From positions 1 to 64,000 of the forward strand of contig CANKGV010000008.1 of the NCBI GenBank assembly GCA_947481575.1: DNA of 64,000 nt, written 5' to 3'. Of this stretch, positions 24,678 to 34,180 are shown piece after piece. The notes beneath the pieces are model-generated. The model searched no databases. It was not told the DNA's origin and saw only the letters and a list, made by a program, of their open reading frames with translations. Each line of letters starts with the position of its first letter. Position 1 is the stretch's first letter. The position numbers and the translations under genes were made by a program. This DNA comes from Alphaproteobacteria bacterium. Its GTDB lineage: Bacteria > Pseudomonadota > Alphaproteobacteria > UBA2966 > CAIVPW01.

Positions 24678-26654
24678 ATGTGCGGCGTAGCAGGAATATT
24701 TAGCCTCACCGGGGTTCCGGTCGCTGACGCGGCGCGGCGGATTGAGCGCATGACGCGCATGCTGCACCACCGCGGGCCAGACGGAACCGGCTGGCACGTG
24801 ACATCCGACAACCTCTTGGCGTTGGGCACAACTCGCCTGGCGGTGACAGATCCCGGGGCGCCGATTACTCTCCCCCTGCTTTCTGAGACTGGTACGGAAC
24901 TACTGAGCTTCAATGGCGAGATCTACGACTACAAGAGTTGGCGCGCGCGCCTGCAGGCCAAGGGAGTGCGCTTCCGTCATCACACCGATACCGAGGTATT
25001 GCTGGAGGCGTTGCGCACCTATGGCGACTCGGTGCTTGAGTCGATGGACGGCATGTGGGCGTTTGCACATTACTCGACCGCGACCCGGCGTCTGCTGTTG
25101 AGCCGGGACGTCATGGGCGAGCGCCACCTGTTCTATCGAGTGCTGGACGGTGAATTGGTGTTCGCATCGGAGCCGGGCCCCATCCTTGCAGATCGTTCGC
25201 GGGTCGAGGAATTTGACTTCGACGCGGTCGCCACGTGCATCCGCTATTACAGCGCGCCGCCCGGCCGCACTCTGGTCAAGGGGCTGCGGCGGATGCTCCC
25301 TGGCCACAACATCGTCGCCACTCCAGGCGGAGCATTGCGCGAATATCGCTATCGCCGCCTCCATCCTGAGCATTGGCACGACTTCTTCGCCGCCAAGCCT
25401 AGCGCCGAGCAGATCATGCAGGCGTACGACCAACTGATGCAAAAGGTGACCGACCTTCGCCTTCCGCCAGACTCACCCTACGTGGCAACGCTGAGTGGCG
25501 GCATCGACAGCACTATTATTTGCGCGTACGCGTCGCGCCAAGGCAGCCAACGCATTCCAACTTTGTATGCACAAAGCTCCGATGAGTTGCCAGGTGGCCC
25601 CGGGGAATTGAACGAGTTGGATGCCAGCCGCTTCACCTCTCGCCGGCTCGGCACCGATCACATCGAAATACGTATCAACAATGGTGATTGTGTACCCGTC
25701 CTGCGGTCTGTGGCGCGCAATGGCTTCGACGGAATGATCGACCCGGGCGTCGCCTCGTTTCGCATGCTTGCTGCCGAAGTGCGACGCCGTGACCGGAAGG
25801 TGCTGATCGTCTCCGATGGTCCCGACGAGACAGCCGGCGGCTACCATGTCGACCGCACCGCGTACGCGTGGGATCGGATGGAACGGGCCGCGCCAGCGCG
25901 CTACCGGCTGTTGCGTCTTGCATCCTCCAACCGGGTTGGCCGCGCGGCACTGCGCCGCCTCGGACACAAGGATTGGATTGTTCCCCCGGAGCGGCAGGAT
26001 CAACCATTTCAGTTCGTCCCGCACCATTCGGCGAACGGGCTCGCAACGCTTCAGCGCCTCGGGCCCGCGCGGTGGTCCGCGGCAGGCGGGCTGTCGTACG
26101 GCCGCGAGGACCCAGACTATGCGGCGGTTACACCCGAGCTCGATGCCTCGCAGCGCCGCGCACTGTCATATGCCGCGTATAGCCTTTCAGACATGGCCAA
26201 TCTGCGGACGGACAAGGCATTCTTCGCCGAATCAGTGGAGGCTCGTGTTCCGTTTCAGGCGCCAGAGCTGGTCGACTTCCTGATCGCGCTTCCCGCCGCT
26301 GAACGATTCGGAAACGGCAACGAAACCAAGGCTATGCTGCGCCGGGAAGTGGCCCTCCGGGTGGGCCCTGAGATCGCCGGCCGTCGCAAGTACGGGTTCT
26401 CCGCACAGTTGTTCGATACGCCCCAGGTATATTCAGACCTGCGGATCGACGAATCGCTCAACGACACATCGCTATTTCGCGACTTGCCCTTTGCCAGCGG
26501 TGCGCGGCAGTACGTGATGGCGCAGAGGAACCCTAAGCTGCGTTGGATCTTCTTCGCGCTGGCCGAGACGTGGGGGCAGATGCGGACCGGGACATACGAC
26601 TTCGCATCCTCCGCGGGGGCGGCATCTTCGATGGTGCCCACGGGAACGCAATGA
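24678..26654 (+). CDS. asnB: Asparagine synthetase-like amidotransferase (copy 2, diverged)
   Basis: 658 residues. The glutaminase keeps Cys2 (MCGVAGIFS) and HHRGPDGTG, but the usual GHRRLSI segment is GTTRLAVTD, and the FGxKPLYY-type loop is MGERHLFY. The synthetase PP-loop is LSGGIDSTIICAY near 272. The GDGGDE loop is SDGPDETAGGYH. It is the most diverged of the four copies. The start at ATG 24678 fits the essential Cys2; upstream in-frame codons are excluded because the nucleophile must be N-terminal. It overlaps the second NeuB gene (ATGA), so a nonulosonic acid carboxylate or a precursor may be its substrate. Confidence 0.85.
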   Translation: MCGVAGIFSLTGVPVADAARRIERMTRMLHHRGPDGTGWHVTSDNLLALGTTRLAVTDPGAPITLPLLSETGTELLSFNGEIYDYKSWRARLQAKGVRFRHHTDTEVLLEALRTYGDSVLESMDGMWAFAHYSTATRRLLLSRDVMGERHLFYRVLDGELVFASEPGPILADRSRVEEFDFDAVATCIRYYSAPPGRTLVKGLRRMLPGHNIVATPGGALREYRYRRLHPEHWHDFFAAKPSAEQIMQAYDQLMQKVTDLRLPPDSPYVATLSGGIDSTIICAYASRQGSQRIPTLYAQSSDELPGGPGELNELDASRFTSRRLGTDHIEIRINNGDCVPVLRSVARNGFDGMIDPGVASFRMLAAEVRRRDRKVLIVSDGPDETAGGYHVDRTAYAWDRMERAAPARYRLLRLASSNRVGRAALRRLGHKDWIVPPERQDQPFQFVPHHSANGLATLQRLGPARWSAAGGLSYGREDPDYAAVTPELDASQRRALSYAAYSLSDMANLRTDKAFFAESVEARVPFQAPELVDFLIALPAAERFGNGNETKAMLRREVALRVGPEIAGRRKYGFSAQLFDTPQVYSDLRIDESLNDTSLFRDLPFASGARQYVMAQRNPKLRWIFFALAETWGQMRTGTYDFASSAGAASSMVPTGTQ

Positions 26655-27688
26655 ACGCGGCCACAATCGCATTTGGCTCTCGCCGCATCGGCAAAGGCGA
26701 GCCCGTAACGGTGATCGCCGAGATCGGCATCAATCATGAGGGCAATGTCGACGCGTGCGCACGCATGATCGATGCGGCCGCACGTGCGGGCGCCGACGCT
26801 ATCAAGTTGCAGACAATCGACGCCGATGAGAACTACGTCGAAGGAACCGCCAGCCACACGCTATTCGCAGGCGCCGAATTGACGCCCGAGGATACGGGGA
26901 AGATGTTTGCCCATGCTCGCAAGAAGGGAATGGAAGCACTTACGACGGCAGGCGATTTCGCCACACTGGATTGGGTGGACCGACTCGCGCCAGCCGCGCA
27001 CAAGATCTCGTCCGGACTACTGAACAATACGCCCCTCATCCGCGCCGCGGCACGCACTGGCCGCACGTTACTCATTTCCACGGGAATGGCGGAAGCCCAC
27101 GACATCGACCTTTCGGTGAAGGCTGCTCGCGACGCGGCCGCGAGCGGGCTGGGGCTGTTTCAATGCACGTCCCTATATCCGGCGCCACCAGAGTTGTTGC
27201 ACCTGGCGACAATCGCTTGGCTATCGCAGCGGTACGACGTTCCGGCCGGGTTTTCCGACCACTCGATCGGACCCGAGGCTGCGGCGCTGTCGGTTGCTGC
27301 GGGCGGCTGCATGATCGAGAAGCACATAACTCTGGACGTCACCCGCCCGGGCTTTGACCATGCGATCTCGCTGGACGAGAACGGCTTTTCCGAGATGGTT
27401 AGACGTGTGCGCTCCGCTGAAGCAATGCTGGGGACTCCGGTGAAGTCGCGCACAACCGTCGAGGCAGAGCGCGCGAAGGCACTCCGCCGTGTTGTTGTGG
27501 CGCGCCGGGATATTGTGGCGGGCGAGGTCCTTGGCTGGGATGCGCTCGGCCTCAAGCGCCAGATGCCGGGAGTGGGAGGCATGTCGCCGAGCGCGGCCGA
27601 CCTCCTGCTCGGCCGACGTACCCGCCGCGCGATTTCCAGGAATGAGCCGGTGGGGTTTGCCGATCTCGAACCAAGTCCGCCGCGGTAG
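26651..27688 (+). CDS. neuB: NeuB-family nonulosonic acid synthase with SAF domain (copy 2)
   Basis: 345 residues. It starts MNAATIAFGSRRIGKGEPV and VIAEIGINHEGNVD, with IKLQTIDAD, metal histidines in GFSDHSIG and EKHIT, then DHAISLDENG, and a C-terminal SAF domain (RRVVVARRDIVAGEVLGWD). These motifs are closer to characterised NeuB/PseI/LegI enzymes than those of copy 1 at 12315. It condenses PEP with a 6-carbon amino sugar. The start overlaps the asnB-like stop. An ATP-grasp gene and a cytidylyltransferase follow, which looks like a self-contained second nonulosonic acid module. Confidence 0.9.
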   Translation: MNAATIAFGSRRIGKGEPVTVIAEIGINHEGNVDACARMIDAAARAGADAIKLQTIDADENYVEGTASHTLFAGAELTPEDTGKMFAHARKKGMEALTTAGDFATLDWVDRLAPAAHKISSGLLNNTPLIRAAARTGRTLLISTGMAEAHDIDLSVKAARDAAASGLGLFQCTSLYPAPPELLHLATIAWLSQRYDVPAGFSDHSIGPEAAALSVAAGGCMIEKHITLDVTRPGFDHAISLDENGFSEMVRRVRSAEAMLGTPVKSRTTVEAERAKALRRVVVARRDIVAGEVLGWDALGLKRQMPGVGGMSPSAADLLLGRRTRRAISRNEPVGFADLEPSPPR

Positions 27689-27691
27689 CTC

Positions 27692-28765
27692 ATGGCGCGC
27701 GGCAAGACCTACACCATTCTGATGACCTGCGTTGGCGGTGAGCTGGCCACCCAGACGATCCTGTGCCTTCGCGCCTCGCAGCGTCACCAACTGCGTGTGG
27801 TCGGCGTCGACGCCTCGGAATCGGCGACCGGTCGGCGGTTTGTCGATGCATTCTTCGTGGTCCCGCGCGGGAGCGAACCAACGTACCCCGACCGCATCGT
27901 CGAGATTGTTCGAGAGCAGCGGGTGGATCTTCTGCTGCCGACCTCGGATGAGGAGGCGCTCGCGTTGGTGCCCCATCGCGCCCGCCTCGCCGATGCGGGA
28001 TGCAAGCTCGCCTGCGCCGAGACCGACACCGTTCGCACGTTATCGTCGAAAGAGAGAACGTACCGCTGGCTGGATGACCACGGTGTTGCCACGCCGAAAT
28101 GGGTATTGGCCAAAACCCTGGACGAAGTGCGCGCGGCCGCGAAGGAGCTGATCGCGTCGCGCGGCGATGTGGTGGTTAAGCCGGCGGAGAACCGTGGTGG
28201 CCGGGGCGCGATCATCGTGAGGTCCGACGTTGAGGGCACGGTCCGGCACGCCTACACAGGGTCGCGCGAAACGCATGCGAGTCCGCAAGCGTTCATCGAT
28301 GAGATATTGCCCCGCTACGAGGAGTTCCTGCCCGCCATTGTCATGCAGCGGCTGCGAGGGGTCTCCTGCGATATCGATCTCTTGGGTTGGGAAGGCCGTC
28401 CGATGCGAATCGTCCCCCGACGCCGGATCAATCCGGTCCGTCCGTACGAGGGGAATGAGATTCTCGACGCGCCCGAACTGATTGCTCTGGGTTCCCGACT
28501 CGTCGAGGTCCTGAACCTAAGCTGGCTCTACGACTGCGACGCCATGTACGACGACCACGGCAAACCGTTCGTCATTGAAATCAACCCGCGCCCGAGTGGA
28601 TCAGTTTGTATGCCAGTCGTTGCCGGAATTCCGTTGCTTGACGATCTAATCTCGTTAGCGCGGGGCGAGGCGATTGCCGAGGGGGTGCACCTACCGGCGG
28701 GCACGGTAATCGCGTCGTACACGGGCCTCGCTGCGGCGCCGTCCATGCGGACCGAAAGAAAGTGA
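27692..28765 (+). CDS. ATP-grasp family protein
   Basis: 357 residues, ATP-grasp fold of the carbamoyl-phosphate-synthase-like type. It has an N-terminal Rossmann-like preATP domain (TILMTCVGGELA), the ATP-binding loop VVVKPAENRGGRGAIIV near 163, and the metal-binding end FVIEINPRPSGSV near 295. Such enzymes ligate a carboxylate to an amine or thiol through an acyl phosphate. It lies 3 bases after neuB and overlaps the cytidylyltransferase start, so an amide substituent (for example an aminoacyl or acyl group) on a nonulosonic acid or precursor is a reasonable guess. No close characterised homolog is recognised. Confidence 0.82.
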   Translation: MARGKTYTILMTCVGGELATQTILCLRASQRHQLRVVGVDASESATGRRFVDAFFVVPRGSEPTYPDRIVEIVREQRVDLLLPTSDEEALALVPHRARLADAGCKLACAETDTVRTLSSKERTYRWLDDHGVATPKWVLAKTLDEVRAAAKELIASRGDVVVKPAENRGGRGAIIVRSDVEGTVRHAYTGSRETHASPQAFIDEILPRYEEFLPAIVMQRLRGVSCDIDLLGWEGRPMRIVPRRRINPVRPYEGNEILDAPELIALGSRLVEVLNLSWLYDCDAMYDDHGKPFVIEINPRPSGSVCMPVVAGIPLLDDLISLARGEAIAEGVHLPAGTVIASYTGLAAAPSMRTERK

Positions 28766-29490
28766 GTGCGAACGGCGACGATCCCGTTGCCATCATCCAG
28801 GCGCGGATGACATCCAGTCGGCTACCTGGAAAGGTCCTTATGGACTTAGCCGGCAAGCCGGCCTTGGCGTTCATGCTAGAGCGCGTGCAGCGGGCGCAGC
28901 GGATCGGCCGGATCGTGGTCGCGACCACGATCAATCAGGCCGATGATGCCATCGCCGCAGTATGCGCCGAGATGAGTGTCGATATCTTTCGTGGCGACGA
29001 GATGGACGTCCTAGGGCGGTTCGTCGGCGCCGCCCGATGGGCGAATGCCCGCTCCGTGATGCGCCTGACGGCCGACTGCCCGATGATCGACCCGGACGTT
29101 GTTGACGGCGCGGTGGCGATCTTTGCCGAGGGCAAGCATGACTATGTTTCCAACTGCAATATCCGCACGTTTCCGGATGGGCTAGACGTCGAGGTCTTCA
29201 CCTCGGGCGCACTCATCGAGGCCGATGCCAATGCCCGGCACCCGTTTCTGCGGGAGCACGTTACTCCGTACATCCGGGGCATTCGGAAGGAACTGGGGGC
29301 CGGTAACTTCCGGATCGGCCATTTGCTCGCCCCGGCCAACTTTGGTCATGTCCGTTGGACGCTGGACACGATCGCCGACCTAGACCGGATTCGCGAACTA
29401 GTCGGTCGACTGCCCGAGAATTTCGGCTGGCTTGCGGCCTTGTCCGAAGCTACCCGCCGACCCCACCTTCTTGGCGTTCCCGTCCTGTGA
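28762..29490 (+). CDS. SpsF-like cytidylyltransferase (copy 2)
   Basis: 242 residues. Nucleotide-binding loop VAIIQARMTSSRLPGKVL, then IVVATTINQADDAI, VMRLTADCPMIDPDVVD (metal Asp) and REHVTPYIR. This is the glycosyltransferase-family protein/SpsF group, related to NeuA and KdsB, expected to make a CMP-activated acid sugar. The GTG start overlaps the ATP-grasp stop. With NeuB copy 2 it mirrors the SpsF/NeuB pair at 11288-13325. Confidence 0.85.
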   Translation: MSANGDDPVAIIQARMTSSRLPGKVLMDLAGKPALAFMLERVQRAQRIGRIVVATTINQADDAIAAVCAEMSVDIFRGDEMDVLGRFVGAARWANARSVMRLTADCPMIDPDVVDGAVAIFAEGKHDYVSNCNIRTFPDGLDVEVFTSGALIEADANARHPFLREHVTPYIRGIRKELGAGNFRIGHLLAPANFGHVRWTLDTIADLDRIRELVGRLPENFGWLAALSEATRRPHLLGVPVL

Positions 29491-29512
29491 CTGCGGCAAG
29501 TTTGGGCCCAGC

Positions 29513-30355
29513 GTGAGAGTCTTGGTGACCGGCGCCAGCGGATTTGTCGGCCGCGCTTTCGTGCGCGAAGCCACACGACGCGGCTGGGACGTGCTTCCCC
29601 TTGTACGCGGCCCCCAAGGGCTTGCTGGCGAAGGATGCGTAGACTTGTCTTCGCCGGCCGCCGCTCTGGCCATCGAACGGATGGGGGACGTAGATGCGGT
29701 TGCCCACTTCGCGAGCCACGTCGATTTCTCTCCGTCCGCACCTTCCGGCGACTTCTTTGACGTCGGGCCCTGTGCCACGGCGATGTTGGCGTCGTTTGCG
29801 CGGCGGCGCCGTGCGCGTTTGGTATTCGCTTCCGGCGTGATCGTTCTCGGCCGCCTCACTCGCTTCGATTCGCAGTCTTTACCAAATCCGGCAACCGCGT
29901 ACGCCCACTCAAAGTTGCTATGCGAAGAGATTGTCACCGCTGCCGGATGTTCGGCAACGATCCTACGGATCGGCGGAGTATTCGGGCGCAGAGGTCCGGA
30001 GCACCTCGGCCTCAATCGGGCCATCGATTGCGCGCTCGATCGCCGCGAACCCCCAACGGTAGTGGGCAAAGGCGAAGGGCTGAGGAACTACATATTCGTC
30101 GACGATTTGGCCCAGGTTGTCGCAACGTGCATCGATCAGAGTATCGACGGAACCCATTTGGTTGGGGGCAGTGAGCCGATCTCGATCGCGGCAATGCTAC
30201 AAAAGGTCTGCGAGGTCTTGCTGCCAGGCGGGCAGCCAAACAGCGTCGCCGGCAGTGAAAGCGCCGACTCGATAGTCGTTCCTTCGGCGATACTCCCGAG
30301 AGGGCGAGACTTCGCCGGCGCGTTGCGTCAGATTCTGAGCGCGGAATCCCGATGA
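29513..30355 (+). CDS. NAD-dependent epimerase/dehydratase (extended SDR)
   Basis: 280 residues. The nucleotide loop is VRVLVTGASGFVGRAF at the very N-terminus, which supports the GTG start at 29513. Further marks are HFASHVDFS, FASGVIVLG, the catalytic Tyr-x-x-x-Lys in AYAHSKLLCEE, ILRIGGVFGRRGPEH, and NYIFVDDLAQV. It probably epimerises, reduces or dehydrates a nucleotide sugar. The 22-base gap after the cytidylyltransferase and the overlap with the phosphoesterase start place it in the same transcript. Confidence 0.85.
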   Translation: MRVLVTGASGFVGRAFVREATRRGWDVLPLVRGPQGLAGEGCVDLSSPAAALAIERMGDVDAVAHFASHVDFSPSAPSGDFFDVGPCATAMLASFARRRRARLVFASGVIVLGRLTRFDSQSLPNPATAYAHSKLLCEEIVTAAGCSATILRIGGVFGRRGPEHLGLNRAIDCALDRREPPTVVGKGEGLRNYIFVDDLAQVVATCIDQSIDGTHLVGGSEPISIAAMLQKVCEVLLPGGQPNSVAGSESADSIVVPSAILPRGRDFAGALRQILSAESR

Positions 30356-31047
30356 AGATCGGCGTGCTTGCCGACATCCACGCGAACTTGCCGGCCCTTC
30401 AGGCCACGTTGTCTGCGGCTCGAACCGCGGGCGTGGAACGACTGCTGATCGCGGGTGACTTGGTTGGATATTATTACTGGCCCGCCGAGTGCTTCGATCT
30501 GCTGGCCGGCTGGCCGCACGACATGGTCGTCGGCAACCATGAAGAGATGCTGCGCGCCGTCGTGGACGACGTGTCCGCCCTTCCCCCCATCCGACTGCGC
30601 TATGGCAGCGGCATCAACGTAGCGCGTGAGACCCTCGGCGCGCGGATTGCGCCATTGCTCGCTCGACCGAGCACCACCCGCCTCACGATTGATGGACGTG
30701 AGGTTCTGCTTTGCCACGGGTCTCCGTCTGACACCGATCAGTACGTCTACCCCGACGCGCCAGAGTCCGTCCGGCGAGAGATGGCGGTCACCGGCGCAGA
30801 GTTCGTCTTCTTTGGGCATACCCACTATCCGGTCCAATGGCAGACTGGTTATACCGTGGTTGCGAACCCCGGATCGGTTGGGCAGCCACGCGATCGTCGG
30901 CCAGGCGCGCAATGGCTGCTTTGGGACACCACCGCGGCGACCATGGTCCATCGTCGCGAGCCGTACGATATCGATCGTGTCGTGCGTGAGTGCGCCGCGC
31001 GCGATCCTGGCAACCCATATCTCGCCGCGGTCCTCACCCGCTCGTGA
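30352..31047 (+). CDS. Calcineurin-like metallophosphoesterase
   Basis: 231 residues with all the metallophosphoesterase motifs in order: GVLADIHANLPAL, GDLVGYYYWP, VVGNHEEM, LCHGSP, and FGHTHYPVQW. It hydrolyses a phosphomonoester or diester with two metal ions. In a nonulosonic acid module it could remove the phosphate from a NulO-9-phosphate, a step for which no HAD phosphatase is visible, or act on a nucleotide sugar. It overlaps genes on both sides. Confidence 0.88.
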   Translation: MKIGVLADIHANLPALQATLSAARTAGVERLLIAGDLVGYYYWPAECFDLLAGWPHDMVVGNHEEMLRAVVDDVSALPPIRLRYGSGINVARETLGARIAPLLARPSTTRLTIDGREVLLCHGSPSDTDQYVYPDAPESVRREMAVTGAEFVFFGHTHYPVQWQTGYTVVANPGSVGQPRDRRPGAQWLLWDTTAATMVHRREPYDIDRVVRECAARDPGNPYLAAVLTRS

Positions 31048-32879
31048 GCAACGTGCCGACATCGTTTCTGATTACCGCCGCTCACGGCGATGTCGCGGAG
31101 GCGATCGCCGGCATCCTGCGGGAAGCTATTCCCGGCGCGCGCGTCGTCGGCGCCGACGCGGCGCCAACCGGGCCCGGCGCGATCGTGTTTCCGGAAGTGC
31201 ATAGTCTGCCCCTGGCCTCGGCGCCTAGCTACACGGCCGCGTTGACCGCGTTGACCGATTCTGTGGGCGCGGAGTTGGTCATCCCGTGCAACGACCGTGA
31301 AATCGAGCGCCTTGCGGTCGATCCGGGTGAGGCCGCGGCATTGCCGCTTCTGCGAACCAGCCCTGACGCTGCACGGGTATTCGTGGACAAGCTGGCGACC
31401 GCACGTTGGCTGGCCGAGCGAGGGTTCACAACCCCTTGGACCATGCCGCTGAGCGAAGCCGATCCGTCCACCCTGCCCTTCATCGCAAAGGCACGACGCG
31501 GGGCGGGATCGCAGAGCGTCCGCCTGGTTCGCTCCAAGGCGGCCTTGGACGCGCTCACGTCGGAGTACGGCGATGAATGGATCGCACAGGAATACCTGGA
31601 GGACGAATCTGCAGAGTTTACCTGTGCCATCTTGCGGGCCAACGGCGGGGAAAGGCACCTAGCCATGCGCCGCCGCCTTGATGCCGGCCGGACCGTTATG
31701 GCCGTCGTCGACGGCGACCCCGCCGTTGAATCGATGCTGCGCCGCTTGAGCGCGGAGGACTTCGACGGCCCGATCAATGCCCAGTTGCGCATAAGCGGCG
31801 GAGTTCCGAAGATATTTGAAATCAATCCGCGCTTCTCCAGCACAGTGCGGATGCGGCACCGTCTTGGCTTCGAGGACCTCATTTGGGCGGTGCACGCCCG
31901 CGCCGGAAAAGGCTTGCCGGCGCCGCGCGTGAAGCCGAACAGCACAGTCTACCGGCTAAGCAGAGAGGTTGTCGCCCGAGCTCCCCGAACCACGGACGGC
32001 CGGTACCACAAGGTGCAGGCCGCAGGTGGGTGGATCACTGCGGAGCCTAAGCCGTCCGCGGACGAACTGAAGGAATTCTACCGGACCAAATACTACCAGG
32101 AGCTCCCGTCCGCATCGTACCAGCCGTCCTACGACGAGTCGGAGCGCAACCACCGACGGCTGTTGTCCGAGGTGATGATGCTTGCGGTCGCGCAGGCACG
32201 GCCAGGACCGCCTGGCAAGTTCCTGGATGTCGGATGCGGCGAGGGCTTCTCCCTTGCGGCGGCGCAGGCGGGCGGTTGGGACGTGGCGGGCGTGGATTTC
32301 AGCGACCACGGCGTGCGCCGCTTCCACCCGGAATTGCTTCCGGCAGTTAGGGTGGGGGATGCGTACGCCTTGCTGGATGAGATGATCGGCGCGGGCGACC
32401 GGTACGATGCCTGCGTCCTGCGCAACGTGGTCGAACACGTTCTGGATCCCGCCGATCTGCTGAAACGAATCCATCGGGTGTTAGCGCCCGGAGCCGTAGT
32501 GGCGATTACGGTGCCGAACGACTACAGCCCCCTGCAGATGGAGGCGCTGTCCCGCGGCAAGATCGATCGAGAATTTTGGTTCGGCCCGCCCCAACATCTT
32601 CACTATTTCAATATCGACAATGGAACGGCGTTCGCGAAGGACTGCGGCCTTCGCGTGGTGGACCGATTCGCGAGCTTTCCGATCGATTTCTTCCTGTTTC
32701 ACGCCGGCTCGAACTATGTGGCAGATCCGGCGCAGGGAAAGGCGGCCTACCGAGCAATGGTCGACCTCGACCTCCTGATGTCGGCCCAGGGCCTGCCGCA
32801 GTATTTGTCCCTGTGCCGTGCAATGGCGGAATGCAAAGTTGGCCGCGCCTTCACGATGATCCTAGGGGTAGCACCATGA
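31044..32879 (+). CDS. Fusion: ATP-grasp ligase + class I methyltransferase
   Basis: 611 residues. The first 320 or so form an ATP-grasp enzyme: FIAKARRGAGSQSVRLV for ATP, WIAQEYLEDESAEFT and the metal end IFEINPRFSSTVRMR near 258. A linker containing ELKEFYRTKYYQE leads to a SAM methyltransferase with motif I FLDVGCGEGFSLAAA near 392, VAGVDFSDHGV and VLRNVVEHVLDPADLL. The join lies inside one uninterrupted frame with no sign of error. A bifunctional ligase/methyltransferase could build and then methylate an amide substituent. Start GTG 31044 overlaps the phosphoesterase stop. Confidence 0.85.
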   Translation: MSNVPTSFLITAAHGDVAEAIAGILREAIPGARVVGADAAPTGPGAIVFPEVHSLPLASAPSYTAALTALTDSVGAELVIPCNDREIERLAVDPGEAAALPLLRTSPDAARVFVDKLATARWLAERGFTTPWTMPLSEADPSTLPFIAKARRGAGSQSVRLVRSKAALDALTSEYGDEWIAQEYLEDESAEFTCAILRANGGERHLAMRRRLDAGRTVMAVVDGDPAVESMLRRLSAEDFDGPINAQLRISGGVPKIFEINPRFSSTVRMRHRLGFEDLIWAVHARAGKGLPAPRVKPNSTVYRLSREVVARAPRTTDGRYHKVQAAGGWITAEPKPSADELKEFYRTKYYQELPSASYQPSYDESERNHRRLLSEVMMLAVAQARPGPPGKFLDVGCGEGFSLAAAQAGGWDVAGVDFSDHGVRRFHPELLPAVRVGDAYALLDEMIGAGDRYDACVLRNVVEHVLDPADLLKRIHRVLAPGAVVAITVPNDYSPLQMEALSRGKIDREFWFGPPQHLHYFNIDNGTAFAKDCGLRVVDRFASFPIDFFLFHAGSNYVADPAQGKAAYRAMVDLDLLMSAQGLPQYLSLCRAMAECKVGRAFTMILGVAP

Positions 32880-34180
32880 CACGTCCGGCACCGAAGCAGT
32901 TCAATCGCACCCAGGCGTTGTACGAGCGCGCATTGCGCACCATCCCGCTGGCTTCGCAGACGTTCTCGAAGTCGGCCATGAACTTTGTCCGCGGCGCATC
33001 GCCGCTGTTCATGTCTCGTGCACACGACTGTCGCACCTGGGATGTCGATGGGAATGAGTACATCGACTACATGCTGGGCCTGATGCCCATCATTCTCGGC
33101 TACTGCGACCCTGATGTGGACGCCGCAATTCGCGCCCAGTTGGATCGCGGCATCATTTTTTCCCTGGCCACCGAACTCGAGGTAGAACTGGCCGAGCGTC
33201 TTGTGCGCATGATCCCGTGCGCTGAGATGGTTCGGTTTGGCAAGAACGGGTCGGACGCTACCAGCGCGGCAGTCCGGCTAGCGCGAGCTCACACCGGCCG
33301 AGACCGTGTCGCAGTGTGCGGGTATCACGGTTGGCATGACTGGTACATCGGGAGCACGACGCGATCCCTTGGCGTGCCGGCCGCCGTGCGCGCCTTGACC
33401 ACCACATTTACCTATGGCGACGTCGAAGGTGTCGAGCGCCTGCTGGGCGGAGACCCCAATGGGTTTGCCGCGTTGGTTCTGGAGCCGGTTGCTCCGAATG
33501 GCGGCGACAAGCACTTCCTTTCCGCGCTCCGTTCGCTGACCGAGCACTACGGGGTCGTCCTCGTGTTCGATGAAATCGTGTCGGGATTCCGCATCGACTT
33601 AGGCGGGGCGCAGAAAGTGTACGGCGTCACCCCGGACCTCGCGTGCTTCGGAAAGGCGATGGGCAATGGGATGCCGATCGCCGCCGTCCTGGGCCGTGCG
33701 GAAATCATGCGGCACATGGAAGATATCTTCTTTTCGGGCACGTTCGGTGGCGAGGCGCTGTCCCTCGCTGCGTCCATCGCCACGATCGACAAGCTCACGG
33801 CTCTGAATGGGCCCAAACGAATCGAATCCGTGGGAACCTTTCTTTTGCGGGAAATCGCTGCCGTTCTGCAACAGGCGGGACTGCCTGAAATTTCGATTGG
33901 CGGCATGCCATGGCATCCGATCGTCAAGGTGACTGCAGAAGGCGCGCGGGCGATGACGATCACCAGCCTTCTGCGCCAAGAATTGATTGCGAGTGGAATT
34001 CTTGGCGGCGGAGGCATCAACATCTGCATCGCCCATGATGAACCCGCAATCCTCGAGACAACCATTGCTCGATGGAAGCAGGCCGCGTCCGCGGTATGTG
34101 AAGCAGTGCGTTCTCCGGATCCGGCGAAGTACTTGCGTGGGGACCCCATCCGGCCGGTCTTCCAGGTTCGGGCACAGTAA
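32876..34180 (+). CDS. Class III aminotransferase (glutamate-1-semialdehyde aminomutase-like)
   Basis: 434 residues, PLP-dependent class III. DVDGNEYIDYMLGLMPIILG is near the N-terminus, then RFGKNGSDATSAAVRLAR, YHGWHDW, VVLVFDEIVSGFR and the PLP lysine in CFGKAMGNGMPIAAV near 260. Members in glycan loci transaminate keto sugars or work as aminomutases, not in heme synthesis. The ATGA overlap with the ATP-grasp/methyltransferase fusion suggests it supplies the amine that the ligase acylates. The next gene starts immediately after its stop. Confidence 0.88.
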   Translation: MTRPAPKQFNRTQALYERALRTIPLASQTFSKSAMNFVRGASPLFMSRAHDCRTWDVDGNEYIDYMLGLMPIILGYCDPDVDAAIRAQLDRGIIFSLATELEVELAERLVRMIPCAEMVRFGKNGSDATSAAVRLARAHTGRDRVAVCGYHGWHDWYIGSTTRSLGVPAAVRALTTTFTYGDVEGVERLLGGDPNGFAALVLEPVAPNGGDKHFLSALRSLTEHYGVVLVFDEIVSGFRIDLGGAQKVYGVTPDLACFGKAMGNGMPIAAVLGRAEIMRHMEDIFFSGTFGGEALSLAASIATIDKLTALNGPKRIESVGTFLLREIAAVLQQAGLPEISIGGMPWHPIVKVTAEGARAMTITSLLRQELIASGILGGGGINICIAHDEPAILETTIARWKQAASAVCEAVRSPDPAKYLRGDPIRPVFQVRAQ

